Shown piece after piece: positions 1 through 8,743 of a stretch of DNA of 64,000 nucleotides. Where the stretch lies: positions 1-64,000 of the forward strand of contig OMXK01000046.1 in NCBI GenBank assembly GCA_900314995.1. The letters are read 5' to 3'. The notes below the pieces were generated by a model that did not search any database, was not told the origin of the DNA, and was given only the letters and a program-made list of their open reading frames with translations. How positions within the stretch are numbered: position 1 is the first letter of the stretch; each line of letters begins with the position of its first letter. The stretch is from an uncultured Prevotella sp. (lineage in GTDB: Bacteria > Bacteroidota > Bacteroidia > Bacteroidales > Bacteroidaceae). Position numbers and translations under genes: made by a program.

Positions 1-1
1 T

Positions 2-244
2 CTGAACGATGGCACACCCGACCTGCTGGCTTGGATGACAGAGCGCAACCTCCCGAAGAACGGCAGCATCGAGTTCCTCGAGACAAAGACAGGCAAGGCT
101 ATGAAGACCATCAAGTTTGAGAACGGCTACTGCGTAGACTTCGAGGAGAAGTGGGAAGACAAGGTTGGTCACTTCGAGGAGATCACCATCACCTGCAAGA
201 ACATCGAGGTTGGCTCTGTCAAGTTCGAGAACGAGTGGGCATAA
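2..244 (+). CDS. tssD: Hcp/TssD-family T6SS tube protein, C-terminal part (5' end outside window)
   Basis: An open frame runs from the window edge to a TAA at 242-244; the internal ATG at 35 is not the start. The visible residues (LLAWMTERNL... KTIKFENGYCVDFEEKW... ITITCKNIEVGSVKFENEW) match the C-terminal half of the complete TssD protein encoded next, including the 'KF.N..C..Y/F.E.W' strand and the closing 'FEN.W'. TssD forms the hexameric inner tube that is expelled by sheath contraction. It is the first of four consecutive Hcp-like genes. The missing N-terminus means nothing can be said about its promoter or full length. Confidence 0.85.
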   Translation: MNDGTPDLLAWMTERNLPKNGSIEFLETKTGKAMKTIKFENGYCVDFEEKWEDKVGHFEEITITCKNIEVGSVKFENEWA

Positions 245-298
245 CCCTATCATGAAACTTTTTAGTATTAACAATTAAAGGAAAGAAAGGAAAAAGAT

Positions 299-697
299 AT
301 GGCAGAGAATGTAACCCCGGTAACCCTCGCTGTTAAAGATTTTGCAGAACGTGAGGTACTGTTAGTAGACTACAAGTTCAGTCAGGCAACTGATCGTGAA
401 GGACAGATTTCGGGTATTCCCCGTGGCGGTCGTGTCAACATCCGCGTAAAGGCTATGAACGACGGCAACGCTGAGCTGCTCGGCTGGATGCTGGCTCCCA
501 CAGATCCCCGCGACTTCTCAGTGAAGTTCCAGAACACCATCGACGGTAAGGACATGAAGGAGCTGAAGGGCACAGGCTGCTACTGTGTGAAGTACAAGGA
601 GTACTGGGCAGACGGTGAGGAGCACTACGAGGACATAGAGATCGTATGCCAGAAGCTCGAGAACGGCCCCGTCGCCTTCGAGAATCCTTGGAAGTAA
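299..697 (+). CDS. tssD: Hcp/TssD-family T6SS tube protein
   Basis: This 132-residue protein is the usual size for the Bacteroidetes TssD family, a divergent Hcp. It has no signal peptide, as expected for a tube subunit exported by the machine itself. The segment RGGRVNIRVKA followed by LLGWML and the closing PVAFENPW resembles the preceding truncated copy and suggests a beta-barrel Hcp fold. The start at 299 follows a purine-rich AAAGGAAAGAAAGGAAAAAG leader. A strong hairpin follows it at 711-746, so this gene and the one before may be transcribed in excess over the rest of the operon. The family is recognised by pattern; the role as tube subunit is known for the family. Confidence 0.88.
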   Translation: MAENVTPVTLAVKDFAEREVLLVDYKFSQATDREGQISGIPRGGRVNIRVKAMNDGNAELLGWMLAPTDPRDFSVKFQNTIDGKDMKELKGTGCYCVKYKEYWADGEEHYEDIEIVCQKLENGPVAFENPWK

Positions 698-710
698 TTC
701 CATTTTTATC

Positions 711-756
711 CATTTGACTCAGCCCCAGAGTGGGCTGAGCCAAATGTTCCTTTTAT
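711..756 (+). terminator. Strong hairpin with U-rich tail between the second and third Hcp genes (attenuator or terminator)
   Basis: Arms at 711-725 and 732-746 pair over about 15 bp with one mismatch (core CTCAGCCC/GGGCTGAG) around a six-base loop, followed by TTCCTTTTAT. It lies inside the operon, so partial termination or 3'-end stabilisation of the hcp transcript is an inference. Confidence 0.7.
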
Positions 757-783
757 AATATATATATTAATAAGGTATAATCG

Positions 784-1209
784 ATGGCATTATTGGCACG
801 TCTTCAATTCGGCGACAATACGGTGGGTCTTTATTCAAAAGAGTTCCTTGTAATGGATTGCCACTTGCATTTTTTACGGCATCACAACCACTTCCGACCC
901 GACACCGATGCTCGGTGTGAGAAGGTGGAACTGGTTGTGGTTGCCCCAGGTAAGGAGGATCTCACCCTCTATGATTGGTATATCAACAACGATACGATGA
1001 GTGGCAGGATTGTATTCGATCTCCAGTCACTGACAGACAATGCAGCCGAAAAGGTCATCAAGTTTGAAGACGCCTATTGCTATTCTATTGAGGAAGAGTA
1101 CCATATCAATGCCCAGAAGCGTCGCTGCCTTAAGCTTTCGCTGATAGCAGAGAACCTTGTCATTAATGACACAACGTTCAACAACCTTTATGCCAGATCC
1201 GAAAAGTGA
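784..1209 (+). CDS. tssD: Third Hcp/TssD-like protein, divergent
   Basis: A 141-residue protein without signal peptide. Its N-terminus (MALLARLQFGDN...) and the later 'VIKFEDAYCYSIEEEY' block align with the 'KFENGYCVDFEEKW' block of the two upstream TssD proteins, so it belongs to the same Hcp-like family but is clearly diverged. It could be a specialised tube cap or tube-end subunit, or a carrier for a particular effector; the sequence does not decide. It lies downstream of the 711-756 hairpin, so it may be made in lower amounts than the main tube protein. The start at 784 follows an AT-rich leader without an obvious Shine-Dalgarno site, which is normal in Bacteroidetes. Confidence 0.72.
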   Translation: MALLARLQFGDNTVGLYSKEFLVMDCHLHFLRHHNHFRPDTDARCEKVELVVVAPGKEDLTLYDWYINNDTMSGRIVFDLQSLTDNAAEKVIKFEDAYCYSIEEEYHINAQKRRCLKLSLIAENLVINDTTFNNLYARSEK

Positions 1210-1233
1210 AACCCATAAAGCACCAACAGAACT

Positions 1234-1716
1234 ATGCTCAAGTATTCAGATCATCTTAAGGCAGTCCTCTATCCGGAGAATCTTCAGGAAGTAGGAAACA
1301 ACGTGGAAAAACGCTTATGTCAGACTATTCAGCATTTCTCTTATAAGTGTCAGCGGAGTCGCAATGATGCAGGTTTCCCTTATGGTGAGACAACACCGAC
1401 AGAATTGCTGTTTACCATCAGATTGGGGGCGCCCGATGATGGTAAGGTGTTCTATCAGCAGATGCAGCGGAATGAACTTTTCGACCATACCTTTATTTTC
1501 AATGCTTCCTTTGATCAGACCGACCGATTGAAGACCTATGACGATGCGATGATTGTAAGGGGCTATGTGGTGGATGTGAAAGAGGATTACGATGCAACGA
1601 TTACGGAAAACGGCACCGTGCAGCAGATTATGATCCATGTGATCCTACTGCTAAGTTCCATCACTTACATCGGGAAGGAGGATAGTTACAAGCAATTAGA
1701 GATTACCCATAAATAA
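1234..1716 (+). CDS. Small T6SS-cluster protein, probably a fourth Hcp-like member
   Basis: A 160-residue soluble protein between the Hcp genes and VgrG. It contains 'PTELLFTIRLGAPDDGKVF' and 'DAMIVRGYVVDVKEDYD...IHVILLLSSITYIG', a beta-strand pattern like that of the adjacent TssD proteins (a strand rich in V/Y followed by an acidic turn and a hydrophobic strand). No signal peptide, membrane segment or catalytic motif is visible. Its place directly before vgrG fits a tube-spike junction protein or a specialised Hcp, but this is inferred from context. Confidence that it is a real gene is high; confidence in the family is moderate. Confidence 0.6.
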   Translation: MLKYSDHLKAVLYPENLQEVGNNVEKRLCQTIQHFSYKCQRSRNDAGFPYGETTPTELLFTIRLGAPDDGKVFYQQMQRNELFDHTFIFNASFDQTDRLKTYDDAMIVRGYVVDVKEDYDATITENGTVQQIMIHVILLLSSITYIGKEDSYKQLEITHK

Positions 1717-1731
1717 AAGACAAAGTCTGAC

Positions 1732-4700
1732 ATGGCAGAAGTAAAACTATTCATATATAATGATTCCTCAAAAAAAGGTGATGGTATTACATTATCACGT
1801 GAAGGTACTTATATCCATCAGGATGTTATTGTAAACTCTGATGAAACAAAACCAGATCCTAATTCGGATGGGAAGATCCGAACAGAGAAGTCTTCAATAG
1901 TCTCTTATGAAATACCTCTTTCTATGACGAAGTTGAGGTATATCAAAAGAGTCTATAAGCCATGTGAGATCCATGCAGAACTTCAAATGGGTATGTCTAT
2001 CACCAAAAAAGAGATAGATGAAACAAAGACCACACCGATTGATAAGGATGGTAAAGTTGGTGAAGCAACAACAAAACAGGATATTAAGTCTACAACCGAC
2101 ACCCCTCTGACTGCAGATACCATTATCAAATTTTTCAAGGGTGCTATAGTAGAAATGGAGATCGACGACAACAAGGTTGCCGAGAACTATATGGTATTCG
2201 AGGTGCGCTCAATATATAAAACAGTGAGTGCGAGTACCTCATTGTTCTTGGATTTGTCCATCTACAGTGCCGATAAGTTGATGGATCTCGACAAGTATAG
2301 CCGTGCATATACAGCCAAGATGCTCTATAATGATATACTGGCTGAGGAATCCAAGAATTTCAGTACTGTGAATGTGGCCAACCACATGCAGTTGCTGAAA
2401 TATAAGGCTGTAGTGATGGATTCATCGGATAGTACGAAGGAAAAATGTTCATGGACGGGGCGTGAGGAACTGCGTATTCCATATATTGTGCAGTATAACG
2501 AGACTTTCTATCAGTTTATGGTACGAGCTGCTAACCGTTATGGCGAGTTCCTTTATTTTGAGGACGGAAAGTTGAACTTAGGTATGCAACCGTCTGAGAC
2601 CAATTATTTTAAGAAGGTTGAAAATAACTCTGTCGTTATCGACTGGGCTACAGAGCCAAATGCCGTTCAAACCCGCTATTATCAGAGTGCGTTATCTGGA
2701 GCCATTTCTGTAAATGACTGTGCCTATAATTATATAAATCATACCCAAAACGAAGATAATAGTGGACTATATGCTGGTTCTTCCTCTAACCGATATAATC
2801 CAGATGCTGTCGCCTTCGATGAATGGACGAAACAAGAATTAGAGAAAGGTGAATATCTTGAGTATAAGGAGATATTAGGAGAAGAAATGAGGGCTTCTAT
2901 TCCTGAAGCCATATTCACGGCATTAGAAGCCAGTACTTTAAGTGAAGTCCTTGTTAATCTGATTAAGGGTTTCACCATGAAGTTGATAGAGGTCAGTAGA
3001 CAAAACAGAGATTATAATAACGCCTTGGATAAGGCCAACTATCAAGATAAAGATAAGAATTATCTGATTTCCGATGACCAGAGGCATGATGATGACTATA
3101 CACAGTTTGCTACGTTAGGAGGAAGTAGCCCTCTGGCGAATAATCTTTCAAAGTTGTTAGATAAAGGAGGAATAAACAATTTCTACGATTTATTCTACTC
3201 GCTCATCAGGAAAAAAGAAAAGGAAGTCGGAGAGCAGGCAGTATGGTTGGACTTTGGCACAAATTATAAACCTATTAAGTTAGGTGACAAACTGCATATA
3301 GATAAAAAGGACTATGTGGTTATTTCTGTGGAAGGTTACTACGAGCCTGCTGAGAAGACTGATGAGACAGAGGGGGCAGAGAAGAAAGGAAAGGAGCACC
3401 TGCTGGTGTCGGCAATACCCGTTATGTCTTTGGACGGGACAACATCGGTGGCCTTGGATTCTGTTCCAGATGAATATGATAATTGGACAAACACTCTTCC
3501 GTTCCCGCCGGCACAGCCTGATGTCATCTTTCGCGATGCCCGTCCACAGGTAGCTTTTGTTGCTGCGACATTAGATCCTGAGAATATGGGACGTATCCGT
3601 GTGCGTTATCCTTGGCAAGATGAAAAAGGTGATGCGTCACCGTGGATTCGTGTCACACTGCCTCTGGCAACAGATGGCGGTGGCGTGAACTTCACACCCA
3701 ATGTCGGTGATGAGGTGATGGTGGGATATGAGCATGGCAATATCGATCGTCCGTATGCGATGGGCTATCTGGTGGCTCCGTTCGTTAATAAGAGATGGTC
3801 GAATGCCTTACCACTTGATCAGTATGGAAGTTCTCATGGTATTAAGACAAAGACAGGTCATCACCTGACCTTTGAGGATGGTTTTGCCCTTGCTCCGATG
3901 TTCTTTGAATCGGTAGGATGTCTTTCATTCCTCAGATCGGTATGGCCTGTAGGTGCTACTGGCCCTTGGCCTTTTGGCAATGAACTGACAGCTGATTTCG
4001 GTGGCGGATTTGAACTGGGAGACCGTTATGGCTTCTATAAGATTTCAGGTTCAACAGAAAATCGTGCAATTACCATTGAGTCACCCATAGGTACGGTGGA
4101 GATGAGTGCTTTCCAGGGAATTACCATCACTGCACCGAATGGAGATATCAATATCAGTGGAAAGAATGTGAATATCTCTGCCAGCAACAGGCTGAGTCTC
4201 AGTTCTGGCGAAAACATTAAGAATAAGCTTTGGTATCAGAAGAAGTGGAATGAAAGTAAAGGCAAGGCTTTGGGCAATGCAGTTTTAGGTGATCTAGAGG
4301 GTGGATTGGATTCACTTAAAGAGATTGTCACTAATTTTACAGATATGTCTCTCTTGCGTTGTGTCATAGAATTGCTCTTCCGTCCGGTTAATGGTACACT
4401 TCAGATCAAGTCCTATACGTTTGTCACGATAGAGGCAGGTGAAGGTAAAGCAGAAGTTCCTCAGGAAAGTTTGCGGTGGGGTAAAGGTATAAAAGATGAT
4501 TTGGAGGATATCCAGAAGGTAATCAGTTCCGCGAAGTGCATAGAACCTCATATTAAGTCCCTTATTGAAGGTATTCAACTAAATTATAATAAAGTATATG
4601 AAGCAACGATAGCTTTTAAGGATATTTCAGGTCCTGAAGGTATAAATCAGGATGAAAGTGCTATCAAGTATGCAACTGTCATTGCTAAAGGTGAAACTGC

Positions 4701-5589
4701 ATTCAATGAGGAAGCAGATTTTACTTGGCAGAATGTTGCTGGCAATGACCTACTGTTATCGGATCCGAAGCCAGTTACTGAACCAGATAGAGAAAGTGAT
4801 GACTTCAAAACTGACGAAAAATTTGACCAGAGGAAGTATGATCGTGCGTTTGTAAATTATTTAGCAAAGAAGCGGCTCTATGATGTTTTAAAAGCCAAGG
4901 ATGATAAAAGGAAGATAAAACGAATGGAGATAGTGGATAAAGCCAATCAACTACGTATAGCGGCTTATAATCTAAAAAAAGCTGTTTCTAAGTTGACAGA
5001 TTGCAAGAAAACTGATTTTGTCATCGCAGGATTAAATCTGCCTACAGAATTGGCTTCTGTAGACAAATTAGACCTGGATACAGTTGCAGGAAAGATTAAG
5101 GCTCAGACCCTCCCGGCAGCTAAAGGTTTTGATGTCTCATTAGATAATATGGAAAATTGTTCATATGACAATACTATTAAGTATATCAAAAAATCACAAT
5201 GGACAGATTTGATTATTGCGATGAGCAGATATGTGATCTATGAATATCTTTCCAGTAAAAATGAATTAGCAATGGACAAGACCCCAATCACCTCTATAAG
5301 CGATGCTTACGATAATGAGAAATGGAAGGATTTTGTCGTCTCCATAGATAAAGATGCTTGGATAGAAAAGATTGGCAAGATAAAGGCGAACGAGCTTTTC
5401 AATCCGTTTTACGGATTTGTGGATGACCAGTTCCAGTGGTCACATGGATTCAAGGGCAAGATCCTGCTGTCGGATAATTCGAACAAGACAGCATATTTTG
5501 ATGAAGGCGTCAATATGAAGCCACATCATAACCGGACTCCTTTTGATGAAGATATAAAGACACTCCGAACTTATTTAGCTAAGATTTGA
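1732..5589 (+). CDS. tssI: VgrG (TssI) spike protein with a ~450-residue C-terminal extension
   Basis: This 1285-residue protein has the VgrG layout. Residues 1-590 contain gp27-like parts, including 'YIVQYNETFYQFMVRAANRYGEFLYFE'-type sequence near 250. An OB-fold gp5-like domain lies at about 600-690 ('MGRIRVRYPWQ', 'NVGDEVMVGYEHGN'), and a needle beta-helix follows at about 784-828 ('GITITAPNGDINISG'). Family members usually end soon after the needle; here about 457 residues follow, Lys/Asp-rich and mostly helical-looking, closing with 'GKILLSDNSNKTAYF'. VgrG trimers form the spike on the Hcp tube. The extension could be an effector or an adaptor for the downstream spike proteins. The next gene starts 4 nt after the stop. 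Confidence 0.93.
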   Translation: MAEVKLFIYNDSSKKGDGITLSREGTYIHQDVIVNSDETKPDPNSDGKIRTEKSSIVSYEIPLSMTKLRYIKRVYKPCEIHAELQMGMSITKKEIDETKTTPIDKDGKVGEATTKQDIKSTTDTPLTADTIIKFFKGAIVEMEIDDNKVAENYMVFEVRSIYKTVSASTSLFLDLSIYSADKLMDLDKYSRAYTAKMLYNDILAEESKNFSTVNVANHMQLLKYKAVVMDSSDSTKEKCSWTGREELRIPYIVQYNETFYQFMVRAANRYGEFLYFEDGKLNLGMQPSETNYFKKVENNSVVIDWATEPNAVQTRYYQSALSGAISVNDCAYNYINHTQNEDNSGLYAGSSSNRYNPDAVAFDEWTKQELEKGEYLEYKEILGEEMRASIPEAIFTALEASTLSEVLVNLIKGFTMKLIEVSRQNRDYNNALDKANYQDKDKNYLISDDQRHDDDYTQFATLGGSSPLANNLSKLLDKGGINNFYDLFYSLIRKKEKEVGEQAVWLDFGTNYKPIKLGDKLHIDKKDYVVISVEGYYEPAEKTDETEGAEKKGKEHLLVSAIPVMSLDGTTSVALDSVPDEYDNWTNTLPFPPAQPDVIFRDARPQVAFVAATLDPENMGRIRVRYPWQDEKGDASPWIRVTLPLATDGGGVNFTPNVGDEVMVGYEHGNIDRPYAMGYLVAPFVNKRWSNALPLDQYGSSHGIKTKTGHHLTFEDGFALAPMFFESVGCLSFLRSVWPVGATGPWPFGNELTADFGGGFELGDRYGFYKISGSTENRAITIESPIGTVEMSAFQGITITAPNGDINISGKNVNISASNRLSLSSGENIKNKLWYQKKWNESKGKALGNAVLGDLEGGLDSLKEIVTNFTDMSLLRCVIELLFRPVNGTLQIKSYTFVTIEAGEGKAEVPQESLRWGKGIKDDLEDIQKVISSAKCIEPHIKSLIEGIQLNYNKVYEATIAFKDISGPEGINQDESAIKYATVIAKGETAFNEEADFTWQNVAGNDLLLSDPKPVTEPDRESDDFKTDEKFDQRKYDRAFVNYLAKKRLYDVLKAKDDKRKIKRMEIVDKANQLRIAAYNLKKAVSKLTDCKKTDFVIAGLNLPTELASVDKLDLDTVAGKIKAQTLPAAKGFDVSLDNMENCSYDNTIKYIKKSQWTDLIIAMSRYVIYEYLSSKNELAMDKTPITSISDAYDNEKWKDFVVSIDKDAWIEKIGKIKANELFNPFYGFVDDQFQWSHGFKGKILLSDNSNKTAYFDEGVNMKPHHNRTPFDEDIKTLRTYLAKI

Positions 5590-5593
5590 TGGT

Positions 5594-7615
5594 ATGGATA
5601 CTGTATTTTCTGACTGGAAGACTACACTCCAGGACTTTAAGGATAGTGTGGAGAAAGATCTTGATGAGATCCGCAAGCAAAAGGCGGAAATTCAGCAGAT
5701 CAAGCATGATATATTTAGCCGTTTGGCTCAAGGGCAGTATATCCATGATGACCGCCGTATTGTACTCTCAGCGCCTGAGATTATTATTGGCAATGTGGAC
5801 AGTACGGGAATGCTCTGGTCGGAGAATGGTTCCACCATTACCATCCGTGGTAACGGGGTGAATCTGGAAGGCTCCGGCGAGGGTGGTTATGTTAAAAGCC
5901 GAGCCACCAGTATTTCGCAAATTGCCGTTGATCCTGGCATAGACGGAGAGGAGGATGTAGTACGTCCAGGTTCAAGTGTTGTTAGTCAAGCCCGTAATAT
6001 TGTAATCCAAAGCAATGATTGCGACGGTTGCTTCTCGCAGTTGCCCACCAGTCTTGTGGGCAGTGGTGTGAGTATTCATTCTGACGGACAGATGACCATC
6101 GATGCCTCACGGTCTGTAGATGTGCGTGGTACAGCTATCTCGGATATGCTTACCGCCTTGAATAGTCAGAAGTCTACCCTGTCGACGGAGGCTCAGGACC
6201 GTCTGGATGAGGTAAGTTCGATAACCGACGACCTGAAGGGTATTTTGGAGGATATGGATGATTTGACGGACAGTTCAGTGGAAGTACGTACCAATATCGG
6301 CGATCTCCTGGATTTGCAGAAGAACTATGATGAACTCGTTCCATCACTGGTGCCTGCCATCGAGCGTTGTGTGAGAACTATCTCAGCTCTTGCCGAGGTG
6401 AACCGCAAGATATCCTGTTTAGAGGATGAGCAGTCTTCACTGGACACTGAGTCGAGCACATTCACCGATGATTCTACAGGTGCTTCACTGGCATTGACAG
6501 CAGAGCAGATCTCGCTGGCTTCTGTCGATGGCGACGGTAATATCCGTACCAATGCCGAAGCCGCTGTTAGCATTCAGACAGGCAAGGTGAAAATTGAGAC
6601 CATGCAGGCTGATGGTTCGCTGATTGCGGATAGCTCTGTGTCTATCCATACCGGCTCCGTGGACATCTCCACTATTGCTCCCACCTTATCCGAGGGTAGT
6701 GAGACTGATGGTGACTATGCTACGGACGGTCATTTCAATGTGAATTCTAAGAATGTATCGTTCGTGGCCGTCGACTATAACATTACCGAAGGAGAGTATA
6801 CCGAGTCGTCACTCACGGCTGACAGCAGCTTCTATGTCAGGATGGAGAATATGAACCTGAATGCCATAGATACCGACGGCAACAGCACGGGCAGTTTCAG
6901 TCTGGTGGCTGACAAGATGGAGATGACAGCAGCCGACAAGGACGGCAATCAGACGGGCTCGATCGATATGAAGGCCCTTGATGTGTTTGTATCGTCGAAA
7001 GACAAGGACGGTACGGCAACGGGTGCACTGACGATGACAGCCAAAGATATGAGCCTGTTGTCGGTCGACAAGGATGGCAAGGCATTAGGTCAGGTTGTCG
7101 TCAACGGCAAGGATGTGCATGTAAAGGCGATGGATCTCGACGACAAGGGCAAGGACAAGAATCTTGCTGCTGGTAGCAATATGGTCCTTGCTGCAGAGAA
7201 TATGTTTGTCGGCCGTACCAAGAGCGACACTCAGAGCAAGACGCTCACCATCTCTTCAGAGAAGACAGGTATCTATGGTAAGACGACTGCCGAGATGCAG
7301 CAGGGAGAGGCCAAGGCTGTGGTTCAGCTCGATGGTGGTAATGTGGCTATCGGTGGTTCGAAGACCGAGTTCTATGGCGATAACACCCTGAATGGCAAAA
7401 CCGACTTTAAGGGCGATGTTACAGCCCCGAAACTGTCTGCAGATAATCTTGAGGCGAAGAAATCGTTTAAGAGTAAGAACATGAGTGATGGTGTGGCAGT
7501 GCCAGGAGCAGCATCGTCGGCCAAGATTAGTGCGAAGCTGAAGGAGGACGATGCCCCCGAGTCGCTTGAGATAAAGTTTGGTAATGAAGAAGAATCAGAA
7601 GAAGGAACTGAATAA
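5594..7615 (+). CDS. Repeat-rich, probably beta-helical spike-associated protein
   Basis: A 673-residue protein without signal peptide, starting 4 nt after vgrG. Residues 1-45 look like a short coiled coil (KDLDEIRKQKAEIQQIKHDI). A second helical stretch lies around 190-300. From about 300 onward there are imperfect repeats built on 'D.DGN.TGS...A.dm....', with short alternating hydrophobic strands as in trimeric beta-helices such as the VgrG/gp5 needle. It ends in a low-complexity acidic tail (GNEEESEEGTE). I do not recognise a named family. Position between VgrG and the PAAR-like tip suggests a spike extension or cargo, which is inference. Asp/Gly repeats could also bind calcium. Confidence 0.6.
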   Translation: MDTVFSDWKTTLQDFKDSVEKDLDEIRKQKAEIQQIKHDIFSRLAQGQYIHDDRRIVLSAPEIIIGNVDSTGMLWSENGSTITIRGNGVNLEGSGEGGYVKSRATSISQIAVDPGIDGEEDVVRPGSSVVSQARNIVIQSNDCDGCFSQLPTSLVGSGVSIHSDGQMTIDASRSVDVRGTAISDMLTALNSQKSTLSTEAQDRLDEVSSITDDLKGILEDMDDLTDSSVEVRTNIGDLLDLQKNYDELVPSLVPAIERCVRTISALAEVNRKISCLEDEQSSLDTESSTFTDDSTGASLALTAEQISLASVDGDGNIRTNAEAAVSIQTGKVKIETMQADGSLIADSSVSIHTGSVDISTIAPTLSEGSETDGDYATDGHFNVNSKNVSFVAVDYNITEGEYTESSLTADSSFYVRMENMNLNAIDTDGNSTGSFSLVADKMEMTAADKDGNQTGSIDMKALDVFVSSKDKDGTATGALTMTAKDMSLLSVDKDGKALGQVVVNGKDVHVKAMDLDDKGKDKNLAAGSNMVLAAENMFVGRTKSDTQSKTLTISSEKTGIYGKTTAEMQQGEAKAVVQLDGGNVAIGGSKTEFYGDNTLNGKTDFKGDVTAPKLSADNLEAKKSFKSKNMSDGVAVPGAASSAKISAKLKEDDAPESLEIKFGNEEESEEGTE

Positions 7616-7617
7616 GT

Positions 7618-8319
7618 ATGAAGATAGCAATTGAATCACTAATCCATGAGATGGAAGGCAGATTGGGTGGTTATGTCACTCTTCTGGTATATAGGTATGC
7701 CAACCTATGTATTAAGGCGCAGCCGATGGCACTTTTGTCTGCCGTGATTAAGGATGAAGAAATGGGTGAGATGAAGATTGAGGAGGTGGCAGCAGTGTCA
7801 GTCCCTGATGACTATCACATTAAAGTCCTGCCTTTTGATCCTCGTTTTAACTTCCCGCTCTGTAAGGCGATTAAGGAGGAACATCCGGAGTTTGATCAGG
7901 AACTGGTGAAGCCAGATAGTAGTAATGACGAGGACGAACGTCACCTTATCCTGACGATGCCGGAGGTGAATAAGGACCGCTATGATGTTTTAATTGATTC
8001 TGTCAACGTGCTCTACGATGGCTGTAAGGCGAAGATGGATAAGACATCTGGTGAATACCGATTGAAGTTGGAGAAACAGCTGGTCACCCTCTCATCCGAT
8101 GACGAACGTCAGAAAGCCAAGGATATGATGGAAAAATCTGTCAATACCCATCAGGGCATTATCGACACCGTTAAGGCTGACAAGTTGAAGGAGATCGAGG
8201 ATGCCTACCAGCGATATCTGGATGAACAGAAGGCCAAGAAAGCTAAGCAAGATGAGATTGACGCTACCCGTGTGAACCGTTCCAGCGACCGTATGAAGAT
8301 GGGTAGCTATGAAGAGTAA
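7618..8319 (+). CDS. Ribosome-recycling-factor-like protein within the T6SS operon
   Basis: A 233-residue protein whose central and C-terminal parts follow bacterial RRF closely: 'VAAVSVPDDYHIKVLPFDP' (58-75) matches RRF 'LASVTVEDSRTLKINVFD'; 'LTMPEVNKDRYDVL' (112-125) matches 'VPLPPLTEERRKDL'; a long charged helical segment (127-200) matches the RRF helix bundle. The rRNA-contacting 'RTGRAS' loop of true RRF is replaced by 'RYANLCIKAQ', and the Arg-rich 'VRNVRRDAND' segment by an acidic or neutral one, so ribosome recycling looks unlikely. It adds an acidic/Lys tail of about 35 residues. It starts 3 nt after the spike-like gene and precedes the PAAR-like gene, the usual place for spike chaperones or adaptors. 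That role is an inference. Confidence 0.72.
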   Translation: MKIAIESLIHEMEGRLGGYVTLLVYRYANLCIKAQPMALLSAVIKDEEMGEMKIEEVAAVSVPDDYHIKVLPFDPRFNFPLCKAIKEEHPEFDQELVKPDSSNDEDERHLILTMPEVNKDRYDVLIDSVNVLYDGCKAKMDKTSGEYRLKLEKQLVTLSSDDERQKAKDMMEKSVNTHQGIIDTVKADKLKEIEDAYQRYLDEQKAKKAKQDEIDATRVNRSSDRMKMGSYEE

Positions 8320-8353
8320 TAATAAAAAATAATAAATAAATATAATAAGTAAT

Positions 8354-8740
8354 ATGGGTAATTTTGTAACGATGGGAGCAATGCTCCAGTGTAATCAGGG
8401 AATGGCACCTTGTTCATTGATAGTGACCGTTCCGCTGCGGCCTAAATGCATGAATATGCTGATGGCCACAACGATGGATTTCACGCCAGCGAACATTCCA
8501 ACCTTCGGCATGTGCCGTTCGATGGCAAATCCGACGGTGGCATCAGCTACCTCTGCGGCTATGGGCGTGTTGACTCCGATGCCTTGTGTGCCATTAATCA
8601 CAGCCCCTTGGGCCCCTGGTAGTGCTCAGGTCAAGGTGATGAATATGCCTGCATTGACAGACAACAGTAAATGTATGTGTGCCTATGCAGGACAGATATC
8701 TATCACGAGTCCAGGCAACACGATGGTGTCGGGTAAATAA
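8354..8740 (+). CDS. DUF4280/PAAR-like spike-tip protein
   Basis: A 128-residue Gly/Pro/Met/Cys-rich protein. The features 'FVTMGAMLQCNQG', 'PCVPLITAPW', 'CMCAYAGQISITSPGN' are characteristic of the DUF4280 PAAR-like family. In that family, conserved Cys residues probably bind a metal and the protein caps the VgrG needle. It is one domain long with no toxin attached, so it is a bare tip. It follows the RRF-like gene after 34 nt and is followed 3 nt later by the PEGA protein. Family assignment is by pattern; capping of the spike is known for PAAR proteins and inferred here. Confidence 0.82.
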   Translation: MGNFVTMGAMLQCNQGMAPCSLIVTVPLRPKCMNMLMATTMDFTPANIPTFGMCRSMANPTVASATSAAMGVLTPMPCVPLITAPWAPGSAQVKVMNMPALTDNSKCMCAYAGQISITSPGNTMVSGK

Positions 8741-8743
8741 ATC

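Noticed and set aside
7618-8319. The RRF-like gene as the normal ribosome recycling factor frr
   Set aside because: Key rRNA-binding residues are missing, it is longer than frr, and it is embedded in the T6SS operon instead of near pyrH/tsf.
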